64,000 bases of DNA. Source: Haemonchus contortus. Taxonomy: Eukaryota; Nematoda; Chromadorea; Rhabditida; Trichostrongylidae. Positions 42,946-52,295 of the stretch are shown here, one piece after another; within the stretch, counting starts at the first letter, position 1; the number at the start of each line of letters is the position of its first letter. Below the pieces are notes generated by a model, which saw only the letters and a list, made by a program, of their open reading frames with translations, was not told the DNA's origin and ran no database searches. The DNA is taken from the NCBI GenBank assembly GCA_000469685.2, contig LS997567.1, forward strand, positions 34,453,505 through 34,517,504, written 5' to 3'. Position numbers and translations under genes: made by a program.

Positions 42946-43497
42946 TTAAAGTCTGTAAGGGAAGGCCAATCTTATATAAGGCCGTAGCTCCCGCGTGATT
43001 GCGAGGCATTCTTCCCTACGATTCATTTTGGGATCGGTGACCTGTATCCAAAATGCCTCGAGGGTTTTACGCGCGCACACTTTCGACTCCTGTGCTACGA
43101 CCTCCACGGTGACCTCAAAATCGTCTCCGTTATGCGTCTGAATTCGATGGCTCCCTAAGGCAGTAGACTTTTTCAATCGTTTCATCCCATCTATGTGCAC
43201 CTTGACCCTCACGTGAAGTGGTCTTGCCGTTTCTCCAATATACTCATCACCACAAACCCGGCAAGTAATTCTGTAGACCACTCCAGACATGTTACAATCA
43301 CCTTGCCTTCCAGCTGGACAAACCACACAGTTTGAGGTCGTACATAGGCGATCGTATATCCTGTTACGAATCAAGCGCTCTCGAGTCACTGTGTTAGGAG
43401 GCTTCCCTCTATCTGACTGCGCTCGTTCGATCTTGGAAATGGGCCCGAGTTTTTCACCTTCGCAGCCCATTTCCACAGCTGTCATGCGAAAAATCAT
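42946..43497 (-). pseudogene. PLE-B left arm GIY-YIG endonuclease
   Basis: 183-residue open frame with RLIRNRIYDRLCTTSNCVVC, then CPAGRQGDCNMSGVVYRITC and YIGETARPLHVRVKVHIDG (GIY-YIG core with intact YIGET), then SHRIQTHNGDDFEVTVEV, ARKTLEAFWI and NRREECLAITREL, ending AFPYRL. It is the C-terminal endonuclease half of a PLE protein. The RT half is deleted in this arm, which continues at about 43,500-43,985 into the 5' region shared with the right arm. Confidence 0.88.
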
Positions 43498-43499
43498 GT

Positions 43500-43985
43500 G
43501 CAGTCTACACGAACTTCAAGATCGACTCCGTTATAGGGCTAGGTGTGATAAGGGCTCTTTACCAGGGAGGGGTAGTTTACTCACCGTGGGACTTTGAATT
43601 GAGACCCAGGTAAATCGATAGTTTTGAATGCTATTTACGAAAATGGAATTAAAACTGCTAAATGGTTCTCCTTAAAAAGTTATGGGGGCTGGAAATTCGC
43701 TTGACAGTAGTATTATTTGGATATGCCAACTCGTCGCTTCAGTATCAAGTGGCGACGTGGCATAGTGGCAGTGGTCTTGCTTCATTGGCGTGCGGTGCGG
43801 GTTTGCTCCCCGCCATCGTCGACATTTTTGCAAAGTGTTGTATCATTTCATTGAAGACTCTCTAAACCTTTTCTGATATTTGTTTAGGTGAACGCCTTAT
43901 TTCTGCTTTCACTTTCACTCGTCACCCCTGTCCAGGGAATGTGGTTCTGCATGTCAATTGTACGACTCTGTTTCATTCCGGCCGA
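43500..43985 (-). other. PLE-B left arm 5' region
   Basis: About 390 bp (43,590-43,980) is repeated in inverted orientation at 44,815-45,205 upstream of the right-arm RT. It includes a tRNA-like sequence (43,751-43,821) and the phrase AAAGTCCCACGG at its coding-side end. It is the PLE 5' untranslated region or terminal repeat. Confidence 0.75.
43751..43821 (+). repeat. tRNA-like sequence in PLE-B left arm (CAT in anticodon position)
   Basis: GGCGACG pairs with CATCGTC (6 of 7), a T arm GCGGG/CCCGC is perfect around the 7-base loop TTTGCTC (the right copy has TTTGATC, a B-box form), and an A-box-like TGGCATAGTGGCAGTGG follows the acceptor. The anticodon loop reads TTCATTG. The D arm pairs poorly, so this is a tRNA-derived sequence rather than a good tRNA gene. 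Confidence 0.65.
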
Positions 43986-44175
43986 GTATTTGTTTAGTCT
44001 TGAGACGATTGACCGTTTTGGATGTAGACACCGGATGTAGACAATCAGCATGTATAAGATGTGCAGTTTGCGAACTACATGTGTGCTTCATGCATTTTTT
44101 CCATCAATGTTGAGTTTCTTGCTGGCATCTAACTTATCTCTAGTATCTTTTTATTGCATGTTCCTTGAAGTTTAA

Positions 44176-44803
44176 CACGTTGACGACAACGCGCGTTTGG
44201 GCATTTTTGGCGGAGTGGGACCGACGCAATATTTGCGGCCCCGTCGACCGCGGGATTTCGAAGCTCGAGAGTGAAAACTACCTCTAACTACATATCTTTA
44301 CTTAGTAAGTTGCTTAATAAAATGAAAAACACACATAAGGGTTCTATATAACAAATATTCCGCTTTAACAAAAGCTTATACAGACACGAAAATGGCTGGG
44401 AGAAAAGAAAACTCGAAAGATGCTTTACAACTCGGCCATCTTCGGACATAGGAGTAGAACTCCTTAATGCTGTTAAAACTCGAATTCAATAGCTTGCTTT
44501 CAACGTTTTCATTTTACTTGCTTACTGATCTCAATAAAAAAGGCGATGTTTGAAGTAGGCTCATAACTTTGTTAGACTTGGAAAACCTGTGTGAAGATGA
44601 AGCATATCTGATCATTTTATGGACCATGCTGATAATAGCTTTGTTACTGCTTGATCTATGATATAAACACAAAAAAACATATGAATAAACCACGCTTGTG
44701 CAAAAAAACACCCGCGAAATGAGCGCGGGACACATGTGTCCCGCATTGTCCCACGTGGCCTGCGAAACGCGGGACATATATGTCCCGCGCTGTCGTCAAT
44801 GTG
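44176..44803. mobile_element. TTAA-flanked non-autonomous element 1 (piggyBac-like), 628 bp
   Basis: TTAA at 44,172-44,175 and 44,804-44,807 flank termini CACGTTGACGACAACGCGCG and (other strand) CACATTGACGACAGCGCGGG, 17 of 20 identical. Near the right end two perfect palindromes occur, GCGGGACACATGTGTCCCGC (44,727) and GCGGGACATATATGTCCCGC (44,769). TTAA duplication is the hallmark of piggyBac-type insertion. No transposase is encoded. Confidence 0.85.
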
Positions 44804-44814
44804 TTAAAATAAAA

Positions 44815-45205
44815 ATAAAACAGAGTCGAACAATTGACGTGCAGAACCACTTTCCCTGGACAGGGGTGACGAGTGAAAATGAGAGCAGAAATAAGGCGTT
44901 CACCTGAACAAATGTCAAAAAAGGCTTAGAGAGTCTCTAACGAAATGATAAAACACTTTGCAAAAATGTCGACGATGGCGGGGATCAAACCCGCACTGCA
45001 CGCCTATGGAGCGAGACCACTACCACTATGCCACATCGACACTTGCATCTAATCAACGACATCGCATATCCAAATAACACTACTGTCAAGCAAATTTCCA
45101 GCCCCCCTAACTTTTTAAGGAAACCATTTAGCAGTTTTGATTTCCATTTTCGTAAATAGCATTCAAAACTCTCTCGATTTATCTGGGTCTCCAGTCAAAG
45201 TCCCA
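44815..45205 (+). other. PLE-B right arm 5' region
   Basis: Inverted copy of 43,590-43,980; the two diverge near GACTCTGTTT at the dimer centre. Ends at AAAGTCCCACGG just before the RT coding region. Confidence 0.75.
44970..45040 (-). repeat. tRNA-like sequence in PLE-B right arm (CAT in anticodon position)
   Basis: Partner of 43,751-43,821. GTCGATG/CATCGTC acceptor, T arm GCGGGTTTGATCCCCGC, anticodon loop TCCATAG. It reads opposite to the PLE reading frame, as in the left arm. Confidence 0.65.
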
Positions 45206-47198
45206 CGGAAAGTAGACTACCCCTCCTTGGTTAGTGGCAGACCAGGTAAGAAGTGTGCTCAACATTCCCTTCCCAGCCACGTTTTTCAAACAACAGGAAC
45301 CACACATTGATTCCGATGCCAATTTCCGGGTTTCTGCCGGCGACGTTTTTAAGGTGCTGAGTAGGTTTCGGAAGCGAATTATCACATCCAATATTTCAAG
45401 GGAGCAAGCACGTGGTATTAAGGAAATTCGGGACCTGATAAAGTCTCGAAGTATAAGGTTAGTGATAAAGGAGGAGAGTTTGTAGTAATTCCCAGACAAC
45501 TCGACTGTGAAATAACAGAACATCATCTGGGAGACACATCTTTCTAGCTTCTCTTGAGGAGTTCAAAACGCAGTTGCATGGACTAAATCGGATGTGGGTT
45601 TCAATAGCACGGTCTGCAGGGCTGAGTTCAACTTTGATAACACGGCTCAAACTCGAGTCGCCTTGTTGTCCAGTCCTGTATCTACTCATAAAGACGCGCA
45701 AGTTTTTAGATGCAGACGACCTGGCTTCAATCAATCCCGCTTCCGTGAAAGTCCGCCCTATAATAAGCTGCGTGGGTGGTCCTACTGACCGAATCGCAGG
45801 GTTTCTTAATACCATTCTAGTGCAGCTCCTTAGCTTCATTCCTTCCCATCTCACTAACACCCAAATGTTTTTGGATCGCCTTTTCGCACTGCACCCCAGT
45901 GGTTCGTGCGTTATGGAATCCTTCGACGTAGAAGCTCTCCATACAAATGTCAGCAATGGGTCTGCCATGGAAGCCGTATTCGAGCTTCTTAGTCAGCATC
46001 AGAACGAAATTGGTATGCGAGGGCTGTCTATATCCCAAATGATGACACTTGTGAAGGAGTGCCTCAGTTGTAACATTTTCAAGTGGTCGGGAAGGTATTT
46101 ACAGACTACACAGACTAGAGGCTTGGCTATGGGGCAGCGATTGGCGCCTGTGTTGGCCATATCATTTATGGCCAAGATTGAAGCGCCTGTACTGGAATAT
46201 CTGCCCTTACTTTACTGCAGATATATCGATGATTGCTTCATAGTCTGAGCGACACAGGAAGAAGTACATGTGTGTTTCGGGCCACTTAATTCACAATCAG
46301 AGCACATCAAGTTAACACGGGAGAAACCGACCGGAAATTGGCTTCCTTTCTCAAACGTTCAAGTGAGGCTACAGGGTGATATGATTGTTACGAAGTGGTA
46401 CAGAAAGCCTAGCAATAAGAACATCATTGTCCATTATCACTCAGCTCATCCTTTCTACGTAAAACGAGCGGTCGAAAAGAAATATGTTTTGCACCGCTAG
46501 GAAGGTCTGCACTGGGGAGGAAGAGCGAAAAGAGTCGCTCGAAATGGCACGCGATATAGCTTGGTCCAATGGCTACTACAATTTTCCAACTTCACGTAGA
46601 GCTTCTTCTGGTGGTGTGATCCTCGACTGAAGGCAAGACTCCTCTTGTACTACCATTTATTTCTGATGAAGTCGGCGCCTTCATTAGAAAGTGCTTGAAG
46701 GGATCGGGTTTGGAAAATTTAGTAGCTATTGTAAATGTACCACCCAATGTAAATGTTCAATCTAAAGAAGCGCTTGATTCGTAGCAGGATATACGATCGC
46801 CTATGTACGACCTCAAACTGTGTGGTTTGTCCAGCTGGAGGGGAAGGTGATTGTAACATGTCTGGAGTGGTCTACAGAATTACTTGCCGGGTTTGTGGTG
46901 ATGGGTATATTAGAGAAACGGCAAGACCACTTCACGTGAGGGTCAAGAAGCACATAGATGGGATGAGACGATTGAAAAAGTCTACTGCCTTAGGGAGCCA
47001 TCGAATTCAGAAGCATAACGGAGACGATTTTGAGGTCACCGTGGAGGTCGTAGCACAGGAGTCGCAAGTGTGCGCGCGTAAAACCCTCGAGGCATTTTGG
47101 ATACAGGTCACCGATCCCAAAATGAATTGTAGGGAAGAATGCCTCGCAATCACGCGGGAGCTACGGTCTTATATAAGATTGGCCTTCCCTCACAGACT
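45205..47198 (+). pseudogene. PLE-B right arm reverse transcriptase and GIY-YIG endonuclease
   Basis: Nearly full-length PLE protein in several frames. An N-terminal segment (45,234-45,485) ends SIRLVIKEESL, with the SDKGGEFVV motif continuing in the next frame. The RT core (45,574-46,248) includes CPVLYLLIKTRKF, VRPIISCVGGPTD, SFDVEALHTNVS, RGLAMGQRLAPVLAI and the catalytic YIDD before a stop. Then KLTREKPTGNWLPF and KWYRKPSNKNIIVHYHSAHP (46,300-46,460), and the endonuclease (46,753-47,202) with CVVCPAGGEGDCNMSG, GVVYRITC and YIRETARPLHV (YIGET altered to YIRET). At least three frame breaks. The stop codon overlaps the TTAA of the next element. Confidence 0.9.
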
Positions 47199-47202
47199 TT
47201 AA

Positions 47203-48077
47203 CACGTTGCGTACCGGCGCTTTCGGCGATTTTCCCATGCGCGTGGCCAAGCGATTTTTGGTTCGGCTGGTGGCGTGCATCACCATGGGATGCACTTGGC
47301 CACAAGGAACGGTTTCTTTTCCAACATTCCGAATTCTCTACTTTTGAAATCCGGCTTTTTCTATAATGATTTCGCATATGGAGAACAACATATCTGTCTA
47401 ACACTTTTTGACTTAAGAGACATTTTGTTTTGTCGACCGTGCGTGCTAAATCTGAATCAAATAGAATCTACTTAGTACTAAATCCTGCGATAACAATTCC
47501 AACCGGGCAAAGTTTCTTGAATTCAAAGTGTTCCGACCTGAAGGTTATGGGATTTTGATTCAATGAGTACTAGTCTCATTCATTTCTCTTGATTCAACGG
47601 GAAGACTAGTAGTGCTAATTTACTATCACTTTCTTTTATGAGTTTTCGTTTTCATTATGAGCCATGTTCTTGAATTCCAGTACAATTGTCTATATATTTT
47701 TTCACGAGTTCTCAATTTCATGACTGCCACCTACGACCTCTAGGTCAATTACCAAACCGGTTGTATTAGTTTGAGTACGAGTACAAAGATTATTACAATT
47801 ATTCCACAAGAGTACAGAAGAGTACAGATGTTACAATAAAACTTGTTGGTTCATGATTAATATTACGTACGTTCCATATTTCCTAAGCTGTTGGAGTCCC
47901 AAGCAGATATGTTGTTCAGCATGTTCGAAAACATATAATTGCAAATTTTGACTAGTATTGCTTCATAAAGAATGTAGAAATTTGAGTGTGAAGTTCATGC
48001 ATCACCATGTGGTGCACGTGGCCACGCGGCCAAGTATGTGCGTGCATCACCATGTGATGCACTCGGTACGCAATGTG
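47203..48077. mobile_element. TTAA-flanked non-autonomous element 2 (piggyBac-like), 875 bp
   Basis: TTAA at 47,199-47,202 and 48,078-48,081. Termini CACGTTGCGTACCG and (other strand) CACATTGCGTACCG match at 13 of 14. Near-palindromes GCATCACCATGTGGTGCACG and GTGCATCACCATGTGATGCA lie inside the right end, and GTGCATCACCATGGGATGCA near the left. It splits the PLE-B 3' region: the 3' untranslated sequence resumes at TTAATGAAGACG exactly as in the left arm. No protein recognised. Confidence 0.88.
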
Positions 48078-48263
48078 TTAATGAAGACGTACCCCCGCCG
48101 ACACTGGTCGGTTGGTACCACTATTAGTTGGGTGGTTTCGAAGAATCCACAAAGGTACGGTGAGTGGTTCTCCCTCCGACCACCTGCGTGCCCTGGGGGT
48201 CTCGAACTCAGTGGGTTGGTGGAGACGTTTGGTCGGATAATCACAGATTATTATGATCCTTTC

Positions 48264-48301
48264 AGGCTCTGAAGAAGGCGGTTCCGCCGAAACGTCAGCC
48301 T
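48264..48301 (+). ncRNA. Hammerhead-ribozyme-like motif, PLE-B right arm
   Basis: Stem I AGGCT (48,264-48,268) with AGCCT (48,297-48,301); CTGAAGA core 48,269-48,275; stem II GGCGG/CCGCC with UU loop; GAAA at 48,289-48,292; predicted cleavage after the C of CGTC at 48,296. Best of the five motifs here. Deviations are one extra A before stem II and a two-base-pair, self-complementary stem III that would favour dimeric folding. Confidence 0.75.
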
Positions 48302-48363
48302 AATAAAGGTTATTTAAAAACCTCGTGAAGAATTCAAGACAACAACAAACTCAGTAATATAAT

Positions 48364-48393
48364 CATGCCGAGCTTCATAGAAAGCCGTACATG
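48364..48393 (+). repeat. PLE 3' terminal block, PLE-B
   Basis: CATGCCGAGCTTCATAGAAA with GCCGTACATG. The same block, with a few changes, ends PLE-A1 (16,276-16,306) and the right arm of PLE-A2 (59,190-59,219). Confidence 0.75.
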
Positions 48394-48396
48394 TAA

Positions 48397-48725
48397 CTTC
48401 GAGTTTTTCACACAAGGCGTCCATTCCCGTATTCCTTGCCTTCGCTACAGGAGCCTAGGCGAGCCTCTCGGAACTACCGTCGGCAGCTAGGACCCCCCCG
48501 GCGATTGCGTGTTCTGCAAGTGCTTGTAGGCCACTTTCTTCTGTCTCACAACTCATCGACTTGGACTTCATCGTTCCAAAACCACACTTCCTTACCTCTC
48601 CGAAATCCTATTGAGCCTGTCTCAGCGTTTCACACTGTAGGATGGCTTTTACAATGTTGCTCCAGATCTGCTAGATCAGCCCTTTAGGATCCAGTTTCTT
48701 CTTTTCAAAGGCACGGTTCACGATA
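48397..48725 (-). pseudogene. RTE-III LINE, linker segment
   Basis: Minus strand: LKGLI.QIWSNIVKAILQC, then FGEVRKCGFGTMKSK-like remains and AKARNTGMDALCEKLE at the left end, the linker between endonuclease and RT of an RTE. It runs directly into the PLE-B target duplication and continues at 42,666. Confidence 0.75.
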
Positions 48726-48854
48726 TAATATTTCCTAAGTTCTTCCTTTAGGAATACTCAATGGCCCCCAAGAGTAATAAAAAGGACCCTCACACGCTTA
48801 AAAACCCGACGGATAGGGCATAGTAGAAGCCCTGTCCCCGGCTTGCGCGGCATT

Positions 48855-49262
48855 CCCCCCTCGATCGATAGGCGAGTGTCAAGGCGACTTGCAATTATTC
48901 GTTTTAGGACCCATACACAATCAGCTGATCGTCGAGTGATAAGCCAATGTTCGTCCCCAATCTTTTTTTCCTCTGTTGCTCTTTTTGAAGCCGCGATCCC
49001 TTATTTACTTTCCTTACCCGAGACGCTAGAAAAGGGGAGCTATTTTTGCTGTTATTAGGGTTTTTGTTTACCTATGCTTATTAGTAAATCAATTTTTGCT
49101 TACCGCAGTCAGCTATTTGCACCAGGACCCACACGGACACAATGACCCACATTGTCACACACACAATGACCGACGTAGCTTGTCCGAGCGCCCACTCTTC
49201 ATTCTTCTCGTCTCATTCTCGTGCATCCCCCTTTTTAACGATTTTTGAAGCCTTTTTTCATT
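48855..49262 (-). repeat. Dispersed repeat D, copy 2
   Basis: Inverted relative to 9,745-10,115, homologous along its whole length. It separates two segments of RTE-III and so probably inserted into it. Confidence 0.75.
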
Positions 49263-49384
49263 TGGAAACACCGATTCGGGCAGTTTCTTTACGTTCATCG
49301 CTCTATTTTCCATCTTATCTTCCATTTTTCGTCATAATCTGGATTACCCAAAATTATCGTGAATTCTGCCTTTAAAGTGTTATC

Positions 49385-49515
49385 TTTCGGCTTGGTGCAT
49401 TCACCACCGGGTCTTTTGTTCCGCTCTAGTCCTTGATTTCTTGGGAAGCTTCATGGCTACGTATGTCTGCCAGAAGAGGTCTGTGCTGCGGTGTCTATTT
49501 GCCAGCCACCCTGAT
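49385..49515 (-). pseudogene. RTE-III LINE, end of endonuclease
   Basis: Minus strand LPKKSRTRAEQKTRW preceded by a LLAD-type block; closely matches 6,700-6,785 of the other RTE copy. Confidence 0.7.
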
Positions 49516-49525
49516 ATCCTTTGTA

Positions 49526-50423
49526 TTAGGTTGATGCATAATTATTGCGGATTTTTTCGCGGCTTTTTTTCTCTCGATAGAATTTGAATATTGAATTCGG
49601 GTTTTCTCTAGAAATGATCTACTCGGTTTTCTCTACAAGAATATACTCAAAAAACCATCTGCATATTCGCGAAATTAGGCTTAACTACTTCGAGAATGAT
49701 TGGAAGGTGGCACATTCATTCCACTATCTCAATAACTTCTAGGCGATGGAACAATCAGCCAAAGCCAACAAAGAAATGGGATCTGCCCCTAAATCTGCCA
49801 TATTCACCAGCAGAAACTTTTACGGATTATCTCGCCAACCGTTCATCGAAAAAATGGCTAGAGAATAGAGGTTACGTCGATTTGGATGACTTGATGGCTG
49901 ATGTCAAGGCATGGATCGCCCCCAAGATCAAAAATTCTTCGCTTTTGGAATCCGAATATCTAGTAAATGGGAAGCAGTGTTTGACGTAGATGGTGAACAA
50001 GTTCCGGAGTAATTATTTGAATCTGTCTTTGCTCAGTATTTCTATAGTTTCTTAAGGTAAAATTTGCTAAAAAAAATTCGCAATAATTATGCATCAACCT
50101 AATATATAGAGGCAAGTTAAATGCGAGGGAAACAAAAAATATCAAAATAATCGTGTTTTGACCGACAGAAAGTCATCTGTACTTTTACTAGTTCACCTAA
50201 TGAACGATCGCTGAAAAGTTGCTGAGATCGCGGAATGACTGAGCCACCTTCTAATCTTCAGTAGTAAAGCCTAGTTTTGCGAATATGCGGATGGTTTTTC
50301 GAGTATATTCTTGTAGAGGAAATCAAGTAGATCATTTTTAGGAAAAACCCGAACTCAATATTCAAATTCTATAGAGAGAAAAAAAGCCGCGAAAAAATCC
50401 GCAATAATTATGCATCAACCTAA
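49526..50423. mobile_element. Composite mariner with two inverted left ends
   Basis: Flanked by TA (49,524-49,525; 50,424-50,425). The outer ends (TTAGGTTGATGCATAATTAT on each strand) are parts of inverted copies of the same mariner 5' region, 49,526-49,745 and 50,204-50,423. Between them are the transposase C-terminus on the plus strand (YSPAETFTDYLANRSSKKWL, DLDDLMADVKAWIA; 49,696-49,989) and an ordinary right terminal repeat ending at 50,102. So one internally deleted mariner (49,526-50,102) is joined to the inverted left end of another. Confidence 0.75.
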
Positions 50424-50559
50424 TAGTTCTTAGGGACGATTTTTTCACACGCACCTCTCGGGTCTACTTCCGTTTCCTTCCCTCCATTGCTGTAAGTTAC
50501 CTTCTAAATCTTCTTATCGCGAAGAAGAAGTTGCAGACTGCCAATTAATGTGCTATGGC

Positions 50560-51010
50560 CAGGTCGAACATCCCTTCTCCTTTTTCGTTTCTGACCCCTA
50601 TTCCTCTACCTCCATGTACACTTTTGAGCCCCTCCTTTCACTGCCGACGTGCCCATTCGGACAACTCCCATATGAGGAGATTGTCTCCATACGCATACGA
50701 CTGGGATGATTCTGCGCTTTATCAGATCAGCGATCTCTCGGGACTTCCCAGTAAGCGGGCCCACGTTCAAAGTCCAAGTAATTTGGTGATTTGTTTGGCC
50801 GAGGCCGTTTACACCTCGGTAGCTCTCGCATACCCTCCACAGGACTCGGGCGTGGGTCCTGTACACCACTTCCGGGTGACGCCTTGGCCTTATACTGATA
50901 CTTTTTGAAACTTCATACACCTCACCCTTTTTCTAAATGCAGACATCAGTCTACACTCTTATCCACTCGGTCATCCCTGTCTTCGTCTCAACCACAAGAG
51001 TAATGGTTAC
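50560..51010 (-). pseudogene. RTE-III LINE, 5' end with tRNA-like head
   Basis: Minus strand begins near 51,010 with the A-box-like GACCGAGTGGATAAGAGTGT (complement of 50,952-50,971), matching the head of the RTE at 6,063. Then TLNVGPLTGKSREIADLIKR (about 50,780-50,700) opens the AP endonuclease. The B box present at 6,120 is deleted here. The element continues left after the mariner. Confidence 0.75.
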
Positions 51011-51057
51011 GGTATAAATAAGGGTGATGGGGCAGTGTCGCATTGGGAGGTGGCATT

Positions 51058-51152
51058 TAGTTCCATTTCTACTTACTTCGCCACCTCCTCGCACATCCAC
51101 TCACTCGCCTGTGGGGTGACCTCTCTTAATTGGTTGGCTGCTGACCTCTCTG
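51058..51152 (+). repeat. Dispersed repeat E, copy 1
   Basis: About 95 bp (AGTTCCATTTCTACTTACTT, CATCCACTCACTCGCCTGTG, GGGTGACCTC) repeated in inverted orientation at 62,776-62,873. Confidence 0.75.
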
Positions 51153-51547
51153 GCAATCTGAGTGAACTTATATTCATTTAATGGATTGGAAACTTTATTA
51201 TTATTATTATTATTTGTTATTACTACGCATTTTAAATAATATACAGTGGGCACAATACAATGTAAAAATTCAAAATCTTCATATTGTGATAGAATTATGA
51301 AGCCTTATTGGTGACATATCTGGACATTTTCCTGCAGGCTTGCTCTATTTCCTGCTCACTTGATTCATTCCGCTATATCTCTTCGAAGCTCGAAAAGGGT
51401 TGTGGTTCACAGAGCTCACAGTGTTTTGGTGCTGAGGATAAATATGATAAAAGGAATACACATTCTAAGTAATAAATAGTAGACACAATATGTCAGTGTC
51501 CTCGTAGTGCGTGGTGACGTTTCCTGCCTTCCTCGCTATACCGCTCC
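51153..51547. other. ATT repeat and CR1 leader, no gene recognised
   Basis: An ATT/TTA microsatellite lies at 51,199-51,222. The 5' end of the CR1 element is somewhere in this stretch but no boundary could be fixed. Confidence 0.45.
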
Positions 51548-51907
51548 ATGCCACCGAAGAAGACGTCCGCTGAAATGATGCCATCGTGGCTCAAGCCTAT
51601 CCTGGAGAGATGGGATGACAATTTCGAAAGGTTCGACAAGTTCTTTGAGCTCTTCTTAAAGATGCATGAAACGCAAAACGTCACTCTTAGTACACTTGAC
51701 TCTCTGAAGCGCAAATTCGATGTAGGTTGTTACAGCGAGAAGTCTAGATCAGCGCTTGACAGCACTTTTGTCAAGTTTAAGTCCGATACTAAAACCGTAG
51801 ATGAAAAGGCATGTAGAAATATGTTGGTCGGCGTCGGCGAACAGGCTAGCGAAACGGCTACCTGTGCCTTCGATAGAGAGGCGACCAAGAAAGTTATCGT
51901 TTCTTAG
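51548..51907 (+). CDS. CR1 LINE ORF1-like protein
   Basis: 119-residue open frame starting MPPKKTSAEMMPSWLKPILE. The segment ERWDDNFERFDKFFELFLKM is amphipathic and probably helical or coiled-coil, as in ORF1 proteins of CR1-type LINEs, which bind element RNA. No zinc finger is visible. It precedes the endonuclease frame on the same strand, consistent with ORF1-ORF2 order. Identification rests mainly on this position. Confidence 0.55.
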   Translation: MPPKKTSAEMMPSWLKPILERWDDNFERFDKFFELFLKMHETQNVTLSTLDSLKRKFDVGCYSEKSRSALDSTFVKFKSDTKTVDEKACRNMLVGVGEQASETATCAFDREATKKVIVS

Positions 51908-52295
51908 GTGATGAAGAGCTGCTACGTGGGTTCAATGCAGGGAAAATACTTTACCATAGGCATCCCAAAACGAAACCTGACACAAGTGACAAACCTCGTA
52001 TTATCAAAATTAGTTTGGGTAATCAAAGTCTCAGAGATAGAATGTTAGGTTATATGCGTGTCGGAAGACTCTCGCTTACCATGGATTTCGTTCACTCTCA
52101 CGCCAGAATAATACACGAAAAAAGAGCTGGAGTATGACTTTTCCCTACGTCGGAAAGCTGGAATAATGAAACAGACAGGAGGTAAGCTCACATACATATG
52201 TCGTTTGGAATCTCGCCATTGATAAACTAAGGAACCCCCGTGACCTGTCCAATCGAGAAAAGGGGGCAAATTCGACATTCAACTCGAGCTCTACG

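Larger units (their letters stand above)
42667..48396. mobile_element. PLE-B: head-to-head inverted Penelope-like dimer with target duplication
   Basis: Left arm is a minus-strand PLE with its 3' end outward (42,667); right arm is a plus-strand PLE with its 3' end outward (48,396). CTTCGAGTTTTT occurs at 42,655-42,666 and at 48,397-48,408, one on each side, as a 12 bp target duplication. Removing the unit and one copy joins CEKLE to GRKKD of a single RTE linker on the minus strand. The left arm lacks most of the RT (5' region joined to the endonuclease) and the last 40 or so bases of the 3' end; the right arm is nearly full length. Two TTAA-flanked elements sit inside (44,176-44,803 and 47,203-48,077). 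Confidence 0.85.

Noticed and set aside
44970..45040. Functional tRNA-Met gene
   Set aside because: The D arm does not pair and the sequence is repeated in the PLE 5' region, so it is treated as tRNA-derived.
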